A DNA stretch of 64,000 nt, from NCBI GenBank assembly GCA_023630585.1, contig CM042535.1, positions 28,832,899 through 28,896,898 on the forward strand, given 5' to 3'. Shown here piece by piece: positions 21,190 through 31,194 of this stretch (position 1 is its first letter; each line of letters begins with the position of its first letter). The notes below the pieces were generated by a model, which made no database searches, had not been told where the DNA came from, and saw only the letters and a list, made by a program, of their open reading frames with translations. The DNA is from Cranoglanis bouderius. Taxonomy: Eukaryota > Chordata > Actinopteri > Siluriformes > Cranoglanididae. Position numbers and translations under genes: made by a program.

Positions 21190-21966
21190 ATGGACCTATA
21201 CAACTGTTTAAGCCATTACTTTCAGCCATGGTATTTCCTAATAGCCTATGCAAACACCAAACTCATCCGCCTGTCCATCTTCCTCATCACTGGTGTATTT
21301 GCAGGTTTTCCAGCTCTGCTTTGGGCTCTCAGTGTTCTGTACCGCCATTATAAGAGCAGAGGTCAAATCTCACTCATCGCCATCTTTCTTCTACTCAGTG
21401 ACCTGCTGGAGCTGATTCTGAATCCAGTCCTTGTAGCATACATTATCAAAGATGACTGTGTAGCTTATATAGTTTTCCAACTATTATTTGGAGCTAGGCT
21501 CTGCGGGCATCTGCTTCTCCAGCTGGTGGCCTTAGAGTGCATTCTTACTGTAAAATATCCATCACTTGCTTTTATTTTCTCAACACCCTGCTCTATTACC
21601 CTATGCATCTTTGTGTGGCTGGTAGCAATTGGGTGTCAGTTCATCCCAATCACAATTATTTATCAATTAAATATATCTTTATGTGTGTTGCCTGTAATTG
21701 TGTGTGCAGTTACATGTTTAGTGATTTATAAAGCCCCCCCTGACACCAACCAGGACACAAAGAGGAAGCCAGGAGTGTTAGTGCTAAGTGTTTCCATGTT
21801 TACTCTGATCATTTTATATGTGCCATTTTTCTTGACTTCATTTATTGATCTACCTTTTATGTTGGACGTTCTAGTAAGTATAAGACAGATTTCAGAGCCC
21901 CTACTGTGTGTTCGTCTGCAAGGAGTATCAGAGAAATGTTACCATTTAAATGTATTGCTTATGTAA
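21190..21966 (+). CDS. Putative 7TM receptor (rhodopsin-like), single coding exon
   Basis: 258 residues. The start is the ATG in AGCCATGG just after an acceptor-like TTTATTACAG, and the same arrangement precedes the pseudogene copy. Helices: 1 around 28-51 (LSIFLITGVFAGFPALLWAL), loop YRHYKSRGQI, 2 around 62-82 (IFLLLSDLLELIL, with the Asp expected in helix 2), 3 around 95-118 with Cys (GARLCGHLLLQLVALE), 4 around 133-150 (ITLCIFVWLVAIG), 5 around 158-178, 6 around 193-215, and 7 around 220-241 ending SEPLLCV. The usual DRY is replaced by LECILTVKYP and NPxxY by SEPLLCV. After CV the frame differs from the paralogue (CVLVCRDH) by a 2-base deletion, so the cytoplasmic tail may be aberrant. AATAAA (21965-21970) overlaps the stop. 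Ligand unknown; it may be functional or recently damaged. Confidence 0.7.
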   Translation: MDLYNCLSHYFQPWYFLIAYANTKLIRLSIFLITGVFAGFPALLWALSVLYRHYKSRGQISLIAIFLLLSDLLELILNPVLVAYIIKDDCVAYIVFQLLFGARLCGHLLLQLVALECILTVKYPSLAFIFSTPCSITLCIFVWLVAIGCQFIPITIIYQLNISLCVLPVIVCAVTCLVIYKAPPDTNQDTKRKPGVLVLSVSMFTLIILYVPFFLTSFIDLPFMLDVLVSIRQISEPLLCVRLQGVSEKCYHLNVLLM

Positions 21967-22009
21967 TAAAATATAAATAACTGTATAATTGTAAAAAAGT
22001 ATTAAAATA

Positions 22010-23149
22010 ATATAGTAAATAATATTCCTGTACATTACATAGCATTTCTGTTGCTCTTTTTCCCCATTTAATGGCTTCTGGTTTGTTGGTTCCTCAGTAG
22101 CTCATATGTCTGCATCCCAGGAACGACCTACCATGTTTGTGAACATGAATACCAAACACGCTAAACAGAAAAATTATAATCCTTTAGTTCGGTTTTTTTT
22201 TTTTTTTTAAATGACCATGGTGGTCATTGGTTCCACAAAAATCCAAAAGAATCCACTTTAAGACATTTGTTAACAGCAAATAATTTGATGTGAATGCCAA
22301 AAATTAAACATTTTCTTTTATTATATTGATGTCTTTTTATCATTGAAAGACGGGTCTTGGCTCTGCTAACACATTTATACCAACTTCTCCTGATTATTGC
22401 TCACAAAAAGGAGTGGAATTGTAACAAAAATAGATTTGCTCATTAGGGGGATAAATGTTGATATTCCACATGAAAAGTAAAATCAGAAAAGGATTATACA
22501 TGCAATACTTGTGTGAAATGCTGCTGTTATGAAGGACATAAAATCAATAGACTGCTGTGTAAAAATAGTGTTGGGGTTTAAGTAACCTTAAATTATTTTG
22601 ATGATGTGTTGAAATTATTTGTTCGGGACACAATACCAGACTAGTTTCACAGGTTTGTCAAATGGGACTGCACTGCTAGCTCAGAAATTAACATTCAAGC
22701 TTCAAGAAGGTTCCTAATTCTCAGCTGCTTAGTTATATGCCTTATGGTATTCAACCACACTTGTAAATTGTTTGAGTTAAAATCATCTTTTGAATTAATA
22801 AATATTAGCTATATCTCAAGAACATAAGAAACAGGTTACAGTGATCCCCAGAACACAAGAAGACACAGAAGAGTAAAAAAAAAAAAAAAAAAAAATAACT
22901 TTATCAGTACTGCAGTAACAATTACATTAAAAGGAGAAGAAAAGAGATGTAAAAGTACAGAAAACTAACTATAAAACATTCTTAATTATTAGTTGTTCAA
23001 AGTTGCAAAAACATCATTAAGGCTAGGCTATGATTTTCTAGCAGTTGTAGTGTGGTTTAGTGAAGACCAATGTACTTTGGATCCACTGCAATAAAGTAGC
23101 TACTGAAGATGAATTAATAATAATACTTCATCTACATTACTATTATTAT
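22010..23149. other. Intergenic stretch, nothing recognised
   Basis: AT-rich. Holds a poly-T run near 22193-22210 and a poly-A run at 22876-22897, either of which could be a retroposon tail, but I cannot identify a body. No coding similarity. Confidence 0.5.
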
Positions 23150-23490
23150 TCTGACTGTTTTCTACACATTATAATTGTTTAATTTAACTGATGCAAGGGG
23201 CAGGTTAACGCAAATGTTTTAGTTGGAACACAAACCTACAAATTCATCAAGCATTTCATTCAGTAAATACTACAGATTACATTAAACAATATGCAAAATA
23301 ACATTCATTTAAAATAAACTACATTTACAGAAATGGAAGTTAATAAATGTGTATGAAAGATAATACAGACAGGGTTTCAGTTTGTACCAGAGCTTAAATG
23401 TATGCAAATTTGCTCAGTGTGGTAAAAGATCTTATCTGCATCTTCTCTTATCTGTCTCATCTTGTCTGTGGTTAAAATGCTGGCAGTGAT
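23150..23490. repeat. Segmentally duplicated flank block, copy 6 (longest)
   Basis: Unites the pieces seen separately at 2460-2660 and 11455-11610: GGAACACAAACCTACAAATT, TAACATTCATTTAAAATAAA, GACAGGGTTTCAGTTTGTAC and TGGTTAAAATGCTGGCAGTG. It marks the downstream edge of the receptor cluster. Confidence 0.72.
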
Positions 23491-23569
23491 TCTTTCTTTA
23501 TACTTCATATCTCTGGGCTAGGGGGTAGTGTGGCAAGATGGAAGCCTTTTTTAACCAAAAAATAAATTA

Positions 23570-23672
23570 AAAAACACATCCAATCTCCCAAAACCATGTG
23601 GAATAATGCGTTATGGTCTGATGAGTCCAAAGTTGAACCTTTTGGCCATAATACCAAAAGATATATGTGATA
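23570..23672 (+). mobile_element. Tc1-like transposase fragment
   Basis: The plus-strand frame reads ...MWNNALWSDESKVEPFGHNT, the region around the first catalytic Asp of Tc1 transposases (WSDES). Only about 100 bp is recognisable, between unrelated sequences. Confidence 0.75.
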
Positions 23673-24261
23673 TGAATTTCAGAGAATAAAACATTTATTT
23701 TTGTATTTTAAATGTTTGGTGGTCTGACTTAAAAACAGACTTTGAACAGAGTGGAGCCATCGAAGTTGGTGAATCGTAAATGACCAGTAGAGGGCAGAGT
23801 AGTGTATTAGAACTCCTTGGCACAGCAGCGATTAGTAGCAATGGAGCACTCAGGGTGTAGTTTCTGGGGAGTTGGGGGGGACGTAACCCCACAGCAAATC
23901 ACAACTAGCAATTACAACCCCATAGCTGCCCCCCACCCCCCATTGCGCAAGTTTGTAATGCCCAGCTATTGCCTCATAACACAATGCTTGATTACTGCCG
24001 TTTGACTGGGAGAGCAGAGGTAGTTTTAAAGATGAAGAAAAGCACTGCTCAGCAGACTATTTTGCATTGCTGGGGGGTATTCCAGAAAGCTGGTTATGTG
24101 ATATACCCAGGTAAATTTAAGGGTAAGTTAGCCGATAACCTCAACTTTCGGTTCCAAAAAACGGAGGTAACTTGTAACCATGGCAGCTTGCTCTCTGAAG
24201 ATAACCTGCTCCAGAGCAGGTTATGTTCCAGGGTTAGTTCATTTCAGAGAGGTTACTGAGC

Positions 24262-24582
24262 ATGGCATGCCCTTTTGATGACGATCCTGTGGACATGGAA
24301 GCACAGATTACACAAGGTTTTTTTCGCCGTGAGAGGGTGATAAGGCCACGTATTGACACGTTTTCATATACGAATGAATATTTGCGAGAGCGATACCGGT
24401 TTTCAAAAGAATTGTTAATTTATTTAACAAACCTTTTTAAACCGCAATTTGTTACATTTGATATGTGCAGGTCAGTGCTTACCACAGAACACATTCTGTG
24501 CATTGCTCTTCATTTTTTTGCAACAGGGAGTTTTCTGTACAATGTGGGTGACAGACTGTGTGGTTTCAGGAGGGCCCAATAA
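24262..24582 (+). pseudogene. Harbinger transposase (HARBI1-like) N-terminal remnant
   Basis: 107 residues from ATG. It starts MACPFDDDPVDMEAQ and contains FFRRERVIRPRID, YLRERYRFSKELLIYLTNLF, then LTTEHILCIALHFFATGSFL and YNVGD. This is the N-terminal half of the HARBI1/PIF nuclease family before the DDE residues. Full-length members are roughly 350 residues. Here the frame stops after FRRAQ, and no D, D or E catalytic block follows before the nested LTR. It cannot encode an active nuclease. Its partner is the Myb-like gene on the opposite strand. Confidence 0.85.
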
Positions 24583-24789
24583 AACATCCATCAGCAACTG
24601 CAAGACAATACAACCAATAAGACTTTATACACACACACACACATTACTAACAAGAGTGCTCAAAAACAAAATTACAGTATACAGCATATGCAGTAAAAAA
24701 ATAAGCATGCATACTGCAAAAGTAAAATATGTTAAGTGCATTAAGAATGTATTTAAGTGACAGCGTTGATGGTTGCTGTAATTTAAATT

Positions 24790-26075
24790 AGAATAAGTCA
24801 TTAGGACTACTGTGGTAAACCTACATTTCAATAAATGACTCGTGTTGTGGGAGGTAGAGTCTGATGATGTGCCCTCTGGAATGCCATCAATAACTGGTCA
24901 CCCTTTATTAAGGGACAGAGCCAACTCCTCAGCTGGGGTGAGGAGAGGTGGTGGTGGCCCCTCACCAGTTAAACGGGTCTCAGCCTGTTATGTAAAGCCG
25001 GTGCAGGCAGGCAGATAGAAGAGTCAGGATGCATGCGCTGGGGAGACGTCAGATAATGCAGCAAAGTTTATTCTCACAAAAAGGCATTAATGCACAACAC
25101 AGAAATCGAGAAAAAGCAGTAATCCAAAAGACAGGAAAAAACAGTCGAAACGAGGAAGTGGTCTGGGAACCACGAATACGGAACTACGGACTTTAAACTA
25201 TTACAAAGCTAAACTAAGCAACAAACTAATACTCCGCATTGAAGCGGACACAAACAGGGCTTTAAGTAGCGGAGTTCATTAATACTAAACAAGATTAGAT
25301 CCGCGACACCTGGAAATGATAATCACAAATTAAACGAAGAACCAATGAGGAAAAAAGGAGGCGGGGACAGAGACATGACGTGAACACAATAACAAATGCA
25401 CATGGCCAAGGTAAACGAAACGAGAGTCTTTCTGACTGGAGCTGGAATGCGCTCCGTGGAATGCGGAAGTAGGCTACGCTTCAGCGAGAGCGGGAGAACC
25501 TAACACAGCCTTCTTTCTATTTGCTACACATGACAGAAAAATGACACTATGACATGACAAAAAAAAAAAAATCATGCACTACTTAGCTCTGATAACAGTT
25601 TATTCAAATATTACCTCTTTGGAGAATATTTTTGTGTTTCATTTTGACTTGTGACGGAGTTCTTCTGGCTCCAGTAGGATTACACCTTATAAAACAAGAA
25701 GCCAATATATTACTAGTGAATACATTACTAATGTAATCTTAATAAATTGATGGAAGGAAAAGTAAATGCTTGACTAGTTATACAACAAACTCAAAATGAT
25801 AGATAGTTGTTCATTTTCATTATATATGGTTCATTAGAATAAAAGGAGAGAGGGTAACATTCATATATAATTCAGTTAACTCAAGCATTTACTCTGTCGG
25901 TTATTTTATGCCACGCCAACTCTCTTTCCTTTGTCGATGTAGTCGTATTGCTTCTTTTCATTATAATCGGCTCGTACTCCTCGTATGCCAGCATTAAAAC
26001 TTCCAACTCCGCCTCGGTGAAATACGCTGCCCTTTTCTTTTCACCTTTGGTTTTCCATGGTGACTCCTGATTTCG
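24790..26075 (-). pseudogene. Harbinger Myb/SANT-like protein gene, three exons, broken
   Basis: Minus strand. Exon 1 (about 26075-25885) reads KRAAYFTEAELEVLMLAYEE, then YEPIIMKRSNTTTSTKEREL, AWHKITDRVNA. Exon 2 (25685-25615, 71 bp) reads CNPTGARRTPSQVKMKHKNI, LQR. Exon 3 starts at 25523 (NRKKAE), is split by the solo LTR 24986-25505, and continues TRLTGEGPPPPLLTPAEELA. Phases join exactly. This is the Myb-like DNA-binding partner that works with Harbinger transposase. Defects: the expected donor after exon 1 reads TTGAGT instead of GTGAGT, there is an in-frame TGA after SLNKG, and the LTR itself. Confidence 0.85.
24986..25505 (-). mobile_element. Solo LTR, family A, copy 3 (TSD CAGCC)
   Basis: 520 bp from TGTTATGTAAAGCC to ACCTAACA, with perfect CAGCC at 24981-24985 and 25506-25510. 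It shares the CGCATTGAAGCGGACACAAA block and the ends with the copies at 874 and 18196. It interrupts the third exon of the Myb-like gene, so it arrived after the Harbinger element. Confidence 0.92.
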
Positions 26076-26279
26076 GCATCCACTGAAAATGCCTTTATGT
26101 GTTCGCCGAGCGTGCGCATTAACTCTCGGTTACCAATAGGAGGTTGATTAAACTAACTCTTCTCAGGTGTTTTGGAACCGACATACCCTGAGTAAGCAAG
26201 GTTTGGGTTAATCAACCGAGAGTTCAGGGTTTAGCTGACGGTAATTTAACCCTGCTTTCTGGAATACCCTGGTCAGAAA

Positions 26280-26719
26280 GGGACAATAAAAAAGAAAATA
26301 AAACATATACTCAGAAGGGGGTAGGATAATATGGTGTAATCTAGCTAACAACACTCCACATATATTGTAGCTAACTCATTGCAATTTAGCCATAACTATC
26401 AATATAACAAGTTAGCCTTGTGCTATGTTAACTCAATTTTATTTTAATATTTCCAATTATCATCAACAACAAGGTTGTTCACACTGGACATCACATTCAA
26501 ACTGTGCACTACAGTGGCATGTTAAAATCTCACAATAAACTATGTGTATAAGTGTAATTAAAAAAAAAAAAATATTGGGAAGCATACCAATTCACACTTC
26601 AGTTCAACCCTCCAATGTTCAAACCAAATCTAGTTAGGAAAAAACAGAGCCCAATTTGGGATTTTTTTTTTTTTAGGACGATTACTATGATATGAAAAAA
26701 GAAAACAATACTAAAACTA
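26280..26719. other. AT-rich stretch, nothing recognised
   Basis: Contains a short poly-A run near 26561 and a poly-T run near 26664. No coding or RNA signal. Confidence 0.45.
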
Positions 26720-28191
26720 CAACCCCGATTCCAAAACAGTTGGGATGCTGTGTAAAATGTAAATAAAAACAGAATGCAATGATTTGCAAATCTCATAAAC
26801 CCATATGTTATTCACAGTAGAACATAGAAAACATATCAAATGTACCATTTTAAGGAAAAAAATAAGGTAATTTTGAATTTGATGGCAGCAATATGTCTCA
26901 AAAAACTTGGGACAGGGCCATGTTTACCACTGTGTAGCATCCCCTCTTCTTTTAACAACAGTCCGTATACGTCTGGGAACTGAGGAGTCCAGTTGCTGGA
27001 GTTTTGGGAGAGGAATGTTGTCCCATTCATGTCTGATACAGGATTCTAGCCGCTCAACAGTCCTGGGTCTTCTTTGTCGTATTTTTTGTTTCATGATGCG
27101 CCAATTGTTTTCAATTGGTGAAAAGTCTGGACTACAGGCAGGCCAGTTCAGCACCCGGACTCTTCTACTATGAAGCCATGCTGTTGTAATAGTTGCAGTA
27201 TGTGGTTTAGCATTGTCTTGCTGAAATATGCAAGGCTTTCCCTGAAAAAGACATCATCTGGATGGAAGCATATGTTGCTCTAAAACCTGTATATACCTTT
27301 CATCTGCCCATTCCATAGGCACTAATGCACCCCCATACCATCATAGATGCAGGCTTTTGAACTGAGTGCTGATAAAAAGCTGGATGGTCCCTCTCCTCTA
27401 TAGTCCTCTTTAGTCCAGAGAATGTGGTGTCCATGGTTTCCAAAAAGAAATTTAACTTTCAATTCGTCTGACCACAGAACAGTTTTCCACTTTGCCTCAG
27501 TCCATTTTAAATGAGTTTTGGCCCAGAGAAGACGATGGCGTTTTTGGATTATGTTCACATCTGGCTTCACTTTGCATTTTCTTCTTTGCAGCTTTAACCA
27601 GCATTTGTGGATGGCACGGCGAACTGTGTTCACAGACAATGAGTTCTGGAGGTGTTTTTGAGCCCACACAGTGATTTCCATTAAAGAATCATGCCTGTTT
27701 TTAATGCTTTTGATGATATTATGTACTGTAGATGATGAGATATTCAAAGTCTTCACAATTATATGTTGAGAAACATTATTCTGAAATTGTTCCACAATTT
27801 GTAGACGCAGTTTTTCACAGATCTGTGAACTTCTACCCATCTTTACTTCTGAAAGACTCTGCCTCTCTAAGATACTCTTTTTAATACCCAATCATGTTAC
27901 TCACCTGTTGCCATTTAACGTAATTAGTTGCAAAATGTTTCTCCAGCTGTTTCTTTTTAGTAACACTTACTTTTCCAGCTTTTTTTTGCCCTGTCCCAGC
28001 TTTTTTGAGACGTGTTGCTGGGATCAAATTAAAAATTACCTTATTTTTTTCTTAAAATTGTACATTTCCTCAGTTTATACATTTGATATGTTTTCTATGT
28101 TCTATTGTGAAGAACATATGGGTTTATGATATTTGCAAATCATTGCATTCTGTTTTTATTTACATTTTACACAGCATTCCAACTTTTATAA
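26720..28191 (-). mobile_element. Mariner/Tc1-like family C element, nearly full length
   Basis: The left end, after TA, is CAACCCCGATTCCAAAACAG. Long inverted repeats include AATGATTTGCAAATCTCATA on the left and the complementary ATGGGTTTATGATATTTGC on the right. The right tip is eroded (CATTCCAACTTTTATAATTG instead of ...GGAATTGGGGTTG). The interior encodes a transposase on minus (27891 to 26924) that is broken. About 1.47 kb, the expected size. Confidence 0.88.
26924..27891 (-). pseudogene. Family C transposase, broken in several frames
   Basis: 27891-27322 gives 189 residues. It has an N-terminal helix-turn-helix (MGRSSQICEKLRLQIVEQFQ, TLNISSSTVHNIIK) and then the region up to WKTVLWSDELKVKFLFGNHG, which holds the first catalytic Asp. 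A stop follows. The middle (HPDDVFFRESLAYFSKTMLN) and the C-terminus, 27154-26924 (ACSPDFSPIENNWRIMKQKI, with the IEN glutamate), lie in shifted frames with stops. Lengths and motif order are those of Tc1/mariner transposases. Not functional. Confidence 0.85.
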
Positions 28192-28199
28192 TTGTCACT

Positions 28200-28440
28200 G
28201 TTCGAGTTGACATTTCAATGATATGATGCCGCTCCAAATTTGCATAAAGTTAAACTTTTTTCAACTTTCAAAGTCGCTGGACACGCCCACATCTAGTCGC
28301 CGTCGCTCAAGTCACCAGAAGTTGCCAGATCACATTGAAAATGAATGGACTCCCGTCACTTTGTCGTTGCGAGTCGCTGTATGTGTGAATGCACCTTAAT
28401 CGCTCTCAGTGTGAAAGGCCCTTTAGTCGAAGCTGGTGTA
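28200..28440. mobile_element. Possible non-autonomous DNA transposon fragment
   Basis: Contains AAGTCGCTGGACACGCCCAC, CACTTTGTCGTTGCGAGTCG and ends GTGTGAAAGGCCCTTT. The GTGTGAA...CTTTCACAC-type end resembles hAT-like or similar non-autonomous elements, and loosely the block at 12095. Borders not resolved. Confidence 0.25.
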
Positions 28441-28576
28441 TTTAATAGAGCCCTTCTAGACCGAAGTGAAAATGTAATTAATTGTTGATGGTTCGTTCAG
28501 GTCGAGGTCTAAGAACAGCATACGGTGTTAAAACTAGGGAGCCATTCATTCTCCGTCAAAGCTATTTCACCCCCTA

Positions 28577-28579
<3 letters not shown>

Positions 28580-28620
<41 letters not shown>

Positions 28621-28632
28621 TGTGTGTGTGTG
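28580..28632. repeat. (GT)n microsatellite
   Basis: GT repeats with a single TTT interruption. Confidence 0.95.
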
Positions 28633-28639
28633 CGTACAA

Positions 28640-29068
28640 GTGTGTGTGTTTAGGTGTTAGATTAGTTTCTGTGTATTAGAATAGTTTAATAATGTCTCAT
28701 CTGATTTTATTAGCAAGTGTCTCTTGTCTATATTTATGATTTATTGTCTTAAGTTGTCCGATCTTGTTACTGTCCTCAACATTTGTGTTTAACATCAGGA
28801 TATTATTACGGGGTGGCCACGGGAGTAATATCCCAGCCAGACTTAATAAGATAAATTAAGTTCAACTTATCGGTGGATGAATAGTAGATCAGCTGTTGAA
28901 ATTAAGCTTGCACATTTCCCCTTACTGAGCTCAATCTAAAAAGGAAAAAAGTTAATTTCCTTACAATGGAAATGAAATGGGGAAAATCATGCCCTTTCTT
29001 TTTCTTTTCTTTCTTTTTCTTGTAAATAAATATGGGAATAATAGGCAAATGCAAAATGCAAATGCAAA

Positions 29069-29100
<32 letters not shown>

Positions 29101-29356
29101 GCATTTATGAAAAACTGTTGTAATCATCAATGGGATTTTGTAATTTTGTTATTTATAGATGGCAAGATGAAACACACTTCAGGAACCAACATAAAAGCAA
29201 CATAACAAAAATAAACACCCAGTTAATAAAATTGTGGTTAAATGATATCACACTGTGTGCACAGTAACCACTGAAATGTAATGTTCTTTGCTTCACAATC
29301 AGCATTAGTTGCTATATAATATCAGAAAATAGACATACTTAAATGCCTTTTAAAAA

Positions 29357-29401
<45 letters not shown>

Positions 29402-30010
29402 TATTGTTGTTGTATAGTCATTTAATATAGTCTTAAATGCTCTTATTTCTTTAACTGACAATCAGATTTTTTTGTGGTTGGCTGCAATCTGAACCTACAG
29501 ATGTTGTCAAATATTAACAGTGTTTAAATAAACATGATTACATCTTTCCTAATTAATATACAGTATATTAAAAGCTTTTTACTGAAAGAAGTAGGGACAA
29601 AAACACATAATGCCTAAAGGAGTTTTGTAAGAGTCAACAATTTACATTTGCAATGTATGTTGCCCTTTGCATCTCATTTCATAATTCGATTCTCAAGCTG
29701 CAAAGCATTACAGCTTTCAAATAATCCATTTCTAATTCATATCCTTTAAGTGGTTACAAGTTTTGTTGATAAATTAAATAAGAAACAATATTACTTAAAA
29801 TATGAATTAAACACTAAAATAATTATTACAAAACGTTTTATGAAAAAAGTGTACAAATTTAAAAGAAAAATGTTTGTAACATCTGGATCTAGCTATAATT
29901 TATACAGACTGGTAGACTGGTGTACATGTGTGTAGCTAAAATGGTGACATACAGTACAAACACCTCCCTTCCATACTGTACCTTTCAAACTGCAAAATCT
30001 TATTGATTTA
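28640..30010. other. AT-rich intergenic stretch with (TTA)n tracts
   Basis: (ATT)n at about 29068-29100 and 29357-29404. No gene, exon or element ends recognised. Short open frames are AT-driven. Confidence 0.55.
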
Positions 30011-30772
30011 TGTTACGACCCAGTCTAGGGTTAGGTTGCACAGCGTAAATAAAGGCACGGGGTAATGAAAGGTGGAGTGAAAAGTATGTGGTGTTTGAAA
30101 TAACAGGAATGAGACACCAGAGTAACTCTCAAAGGGTGATATATGGTATTTACAAGGGATATACATATGTGCTGTACACCACAGATAAACCGGGGAAAAC
30201 TTCAGGGTGGACCAAGGCCAAAACAATAAACAAAACCCATTGTTAAGGAAAACTAACTTACCTACACAGAGAAACATAAACAAAAGACAAGTAGCTTCCC
30301 TAAACTCCCTTACCAAAAACAGAGACAAACCCACAACCAACAAAAATGGGAGTCACACCCCTACTACTAGTGAATACATACACTGTTTGATATTTACAAC
30401 AATATGGCAATGTGACTATATACAAATCTACACAACAGACAGACATTAAAGGGCAGATCAAGCTCAAAGTCAGGACAGGCACTGTTCAAAAACCAGAAAT
30501 ATCACGAGAACACTATAGAGCAACGAACAAGCACAAAGGCCAAATGAGTGAACATCAAAATGAAGCTGATAGTGCTGGCTTCCGAGGCCTTTAAATACTG
30601 TCGCCCATTGATGATGTCATCTTGGGGCGGAAGCAGCACTCAAAGCTGAGGGAGGGCAGGAAGACCTGTGGACAGAGCTGTGGACAGAGAGGAGGTGGGT
30701 TGAACTGGCAGGCAACGTGTGATGATTCTCACCTGTGTCTGATTCAGTGACTCCCGTAACCTGAGAGAGGGA

Positions 30773-30849
<77 letters not shown>

Positions 30850-31080
30850 ATAGGTAGCGAAGCTTGAAACACAAACACACACACACATAGAGTATGTGTC
30901 CATGCGAAACTTGAAAGTTGGACTTGAACGGGGTGAAAGCTGCAAGCTTGTGACGTCCCCTTTTCTGTTTGTGTCCCCCTTTGTTGAGTTTTTGAAAGTG
31001 CATTGAGGGCACTGTGAAAATAAACGTGAGCCCAGAGCTCTGTTGACACTCCTCTGCCCCTATCTACACTGGGTTCTACA
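30011..31080 (-). mobile_element. Candidate solo LTR, second family
   Basis: Starts TGTTACGACCCAGTCTAGGG and may end ACACTGGGTTCTACA. The two tips are partly complementary (CCCAG near one end, CTGGG near the other). On the minus strand a TATA-like TATTTAAAGG lies near 30592 and a polyA-like TTTATTTACG near 30048, in promoter-to-polyA order. A (GA)n tract is inside. I found no target duplication (ATTTA before, GTTAT after), so borders and class are tentative. Confidence 0.35.
30769..30846. repeat. (GA)n microsatellite
   Basis: About 78 bp of GA/AG. Frames reading Leu-Ser repeats across it are artefacts. Confidence 0.97.
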
Positions 31081-31194
31081 GTTATATCTGGTGTAAAGCT
31101 AACACAGCATTTCACAATAAGAACAACATACCATCATGGTGGCAGTGGTAGTGTGATGTTCTGCAGAATTCCATGAATTCTGCTCTCTACTAGA

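Larger units (their letters stand above)
24074..26269. mobile_element. PIF/Harbinger transposon, decayed, with nested LTR
   Basis: Terminal inverted repeats: left GGGGTATTCCAGAAAGCTGG and right CCTGCTTTCTGGAATACCC. Inside are the two genes typical of PIF/Harbinger, pointing toward each other. These are a HARBI1-like transposase start on plus (24262-24582) and a Myb/SANT-like DNA-binding protein on minus (three exons, 26075 down to about 24790). A solo LTR (24986-25505) interrupts the latter. The transposase beyond its first 107 residues is missing. The target-site duplication is not clear. Confidence 0.85.

Noticed and set aside
30617..31115. Leu-Ser repeat frames of 101-131 residues on minus
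   Set aside because: Caused by the (GA)n microsatellite at 30769-30846.
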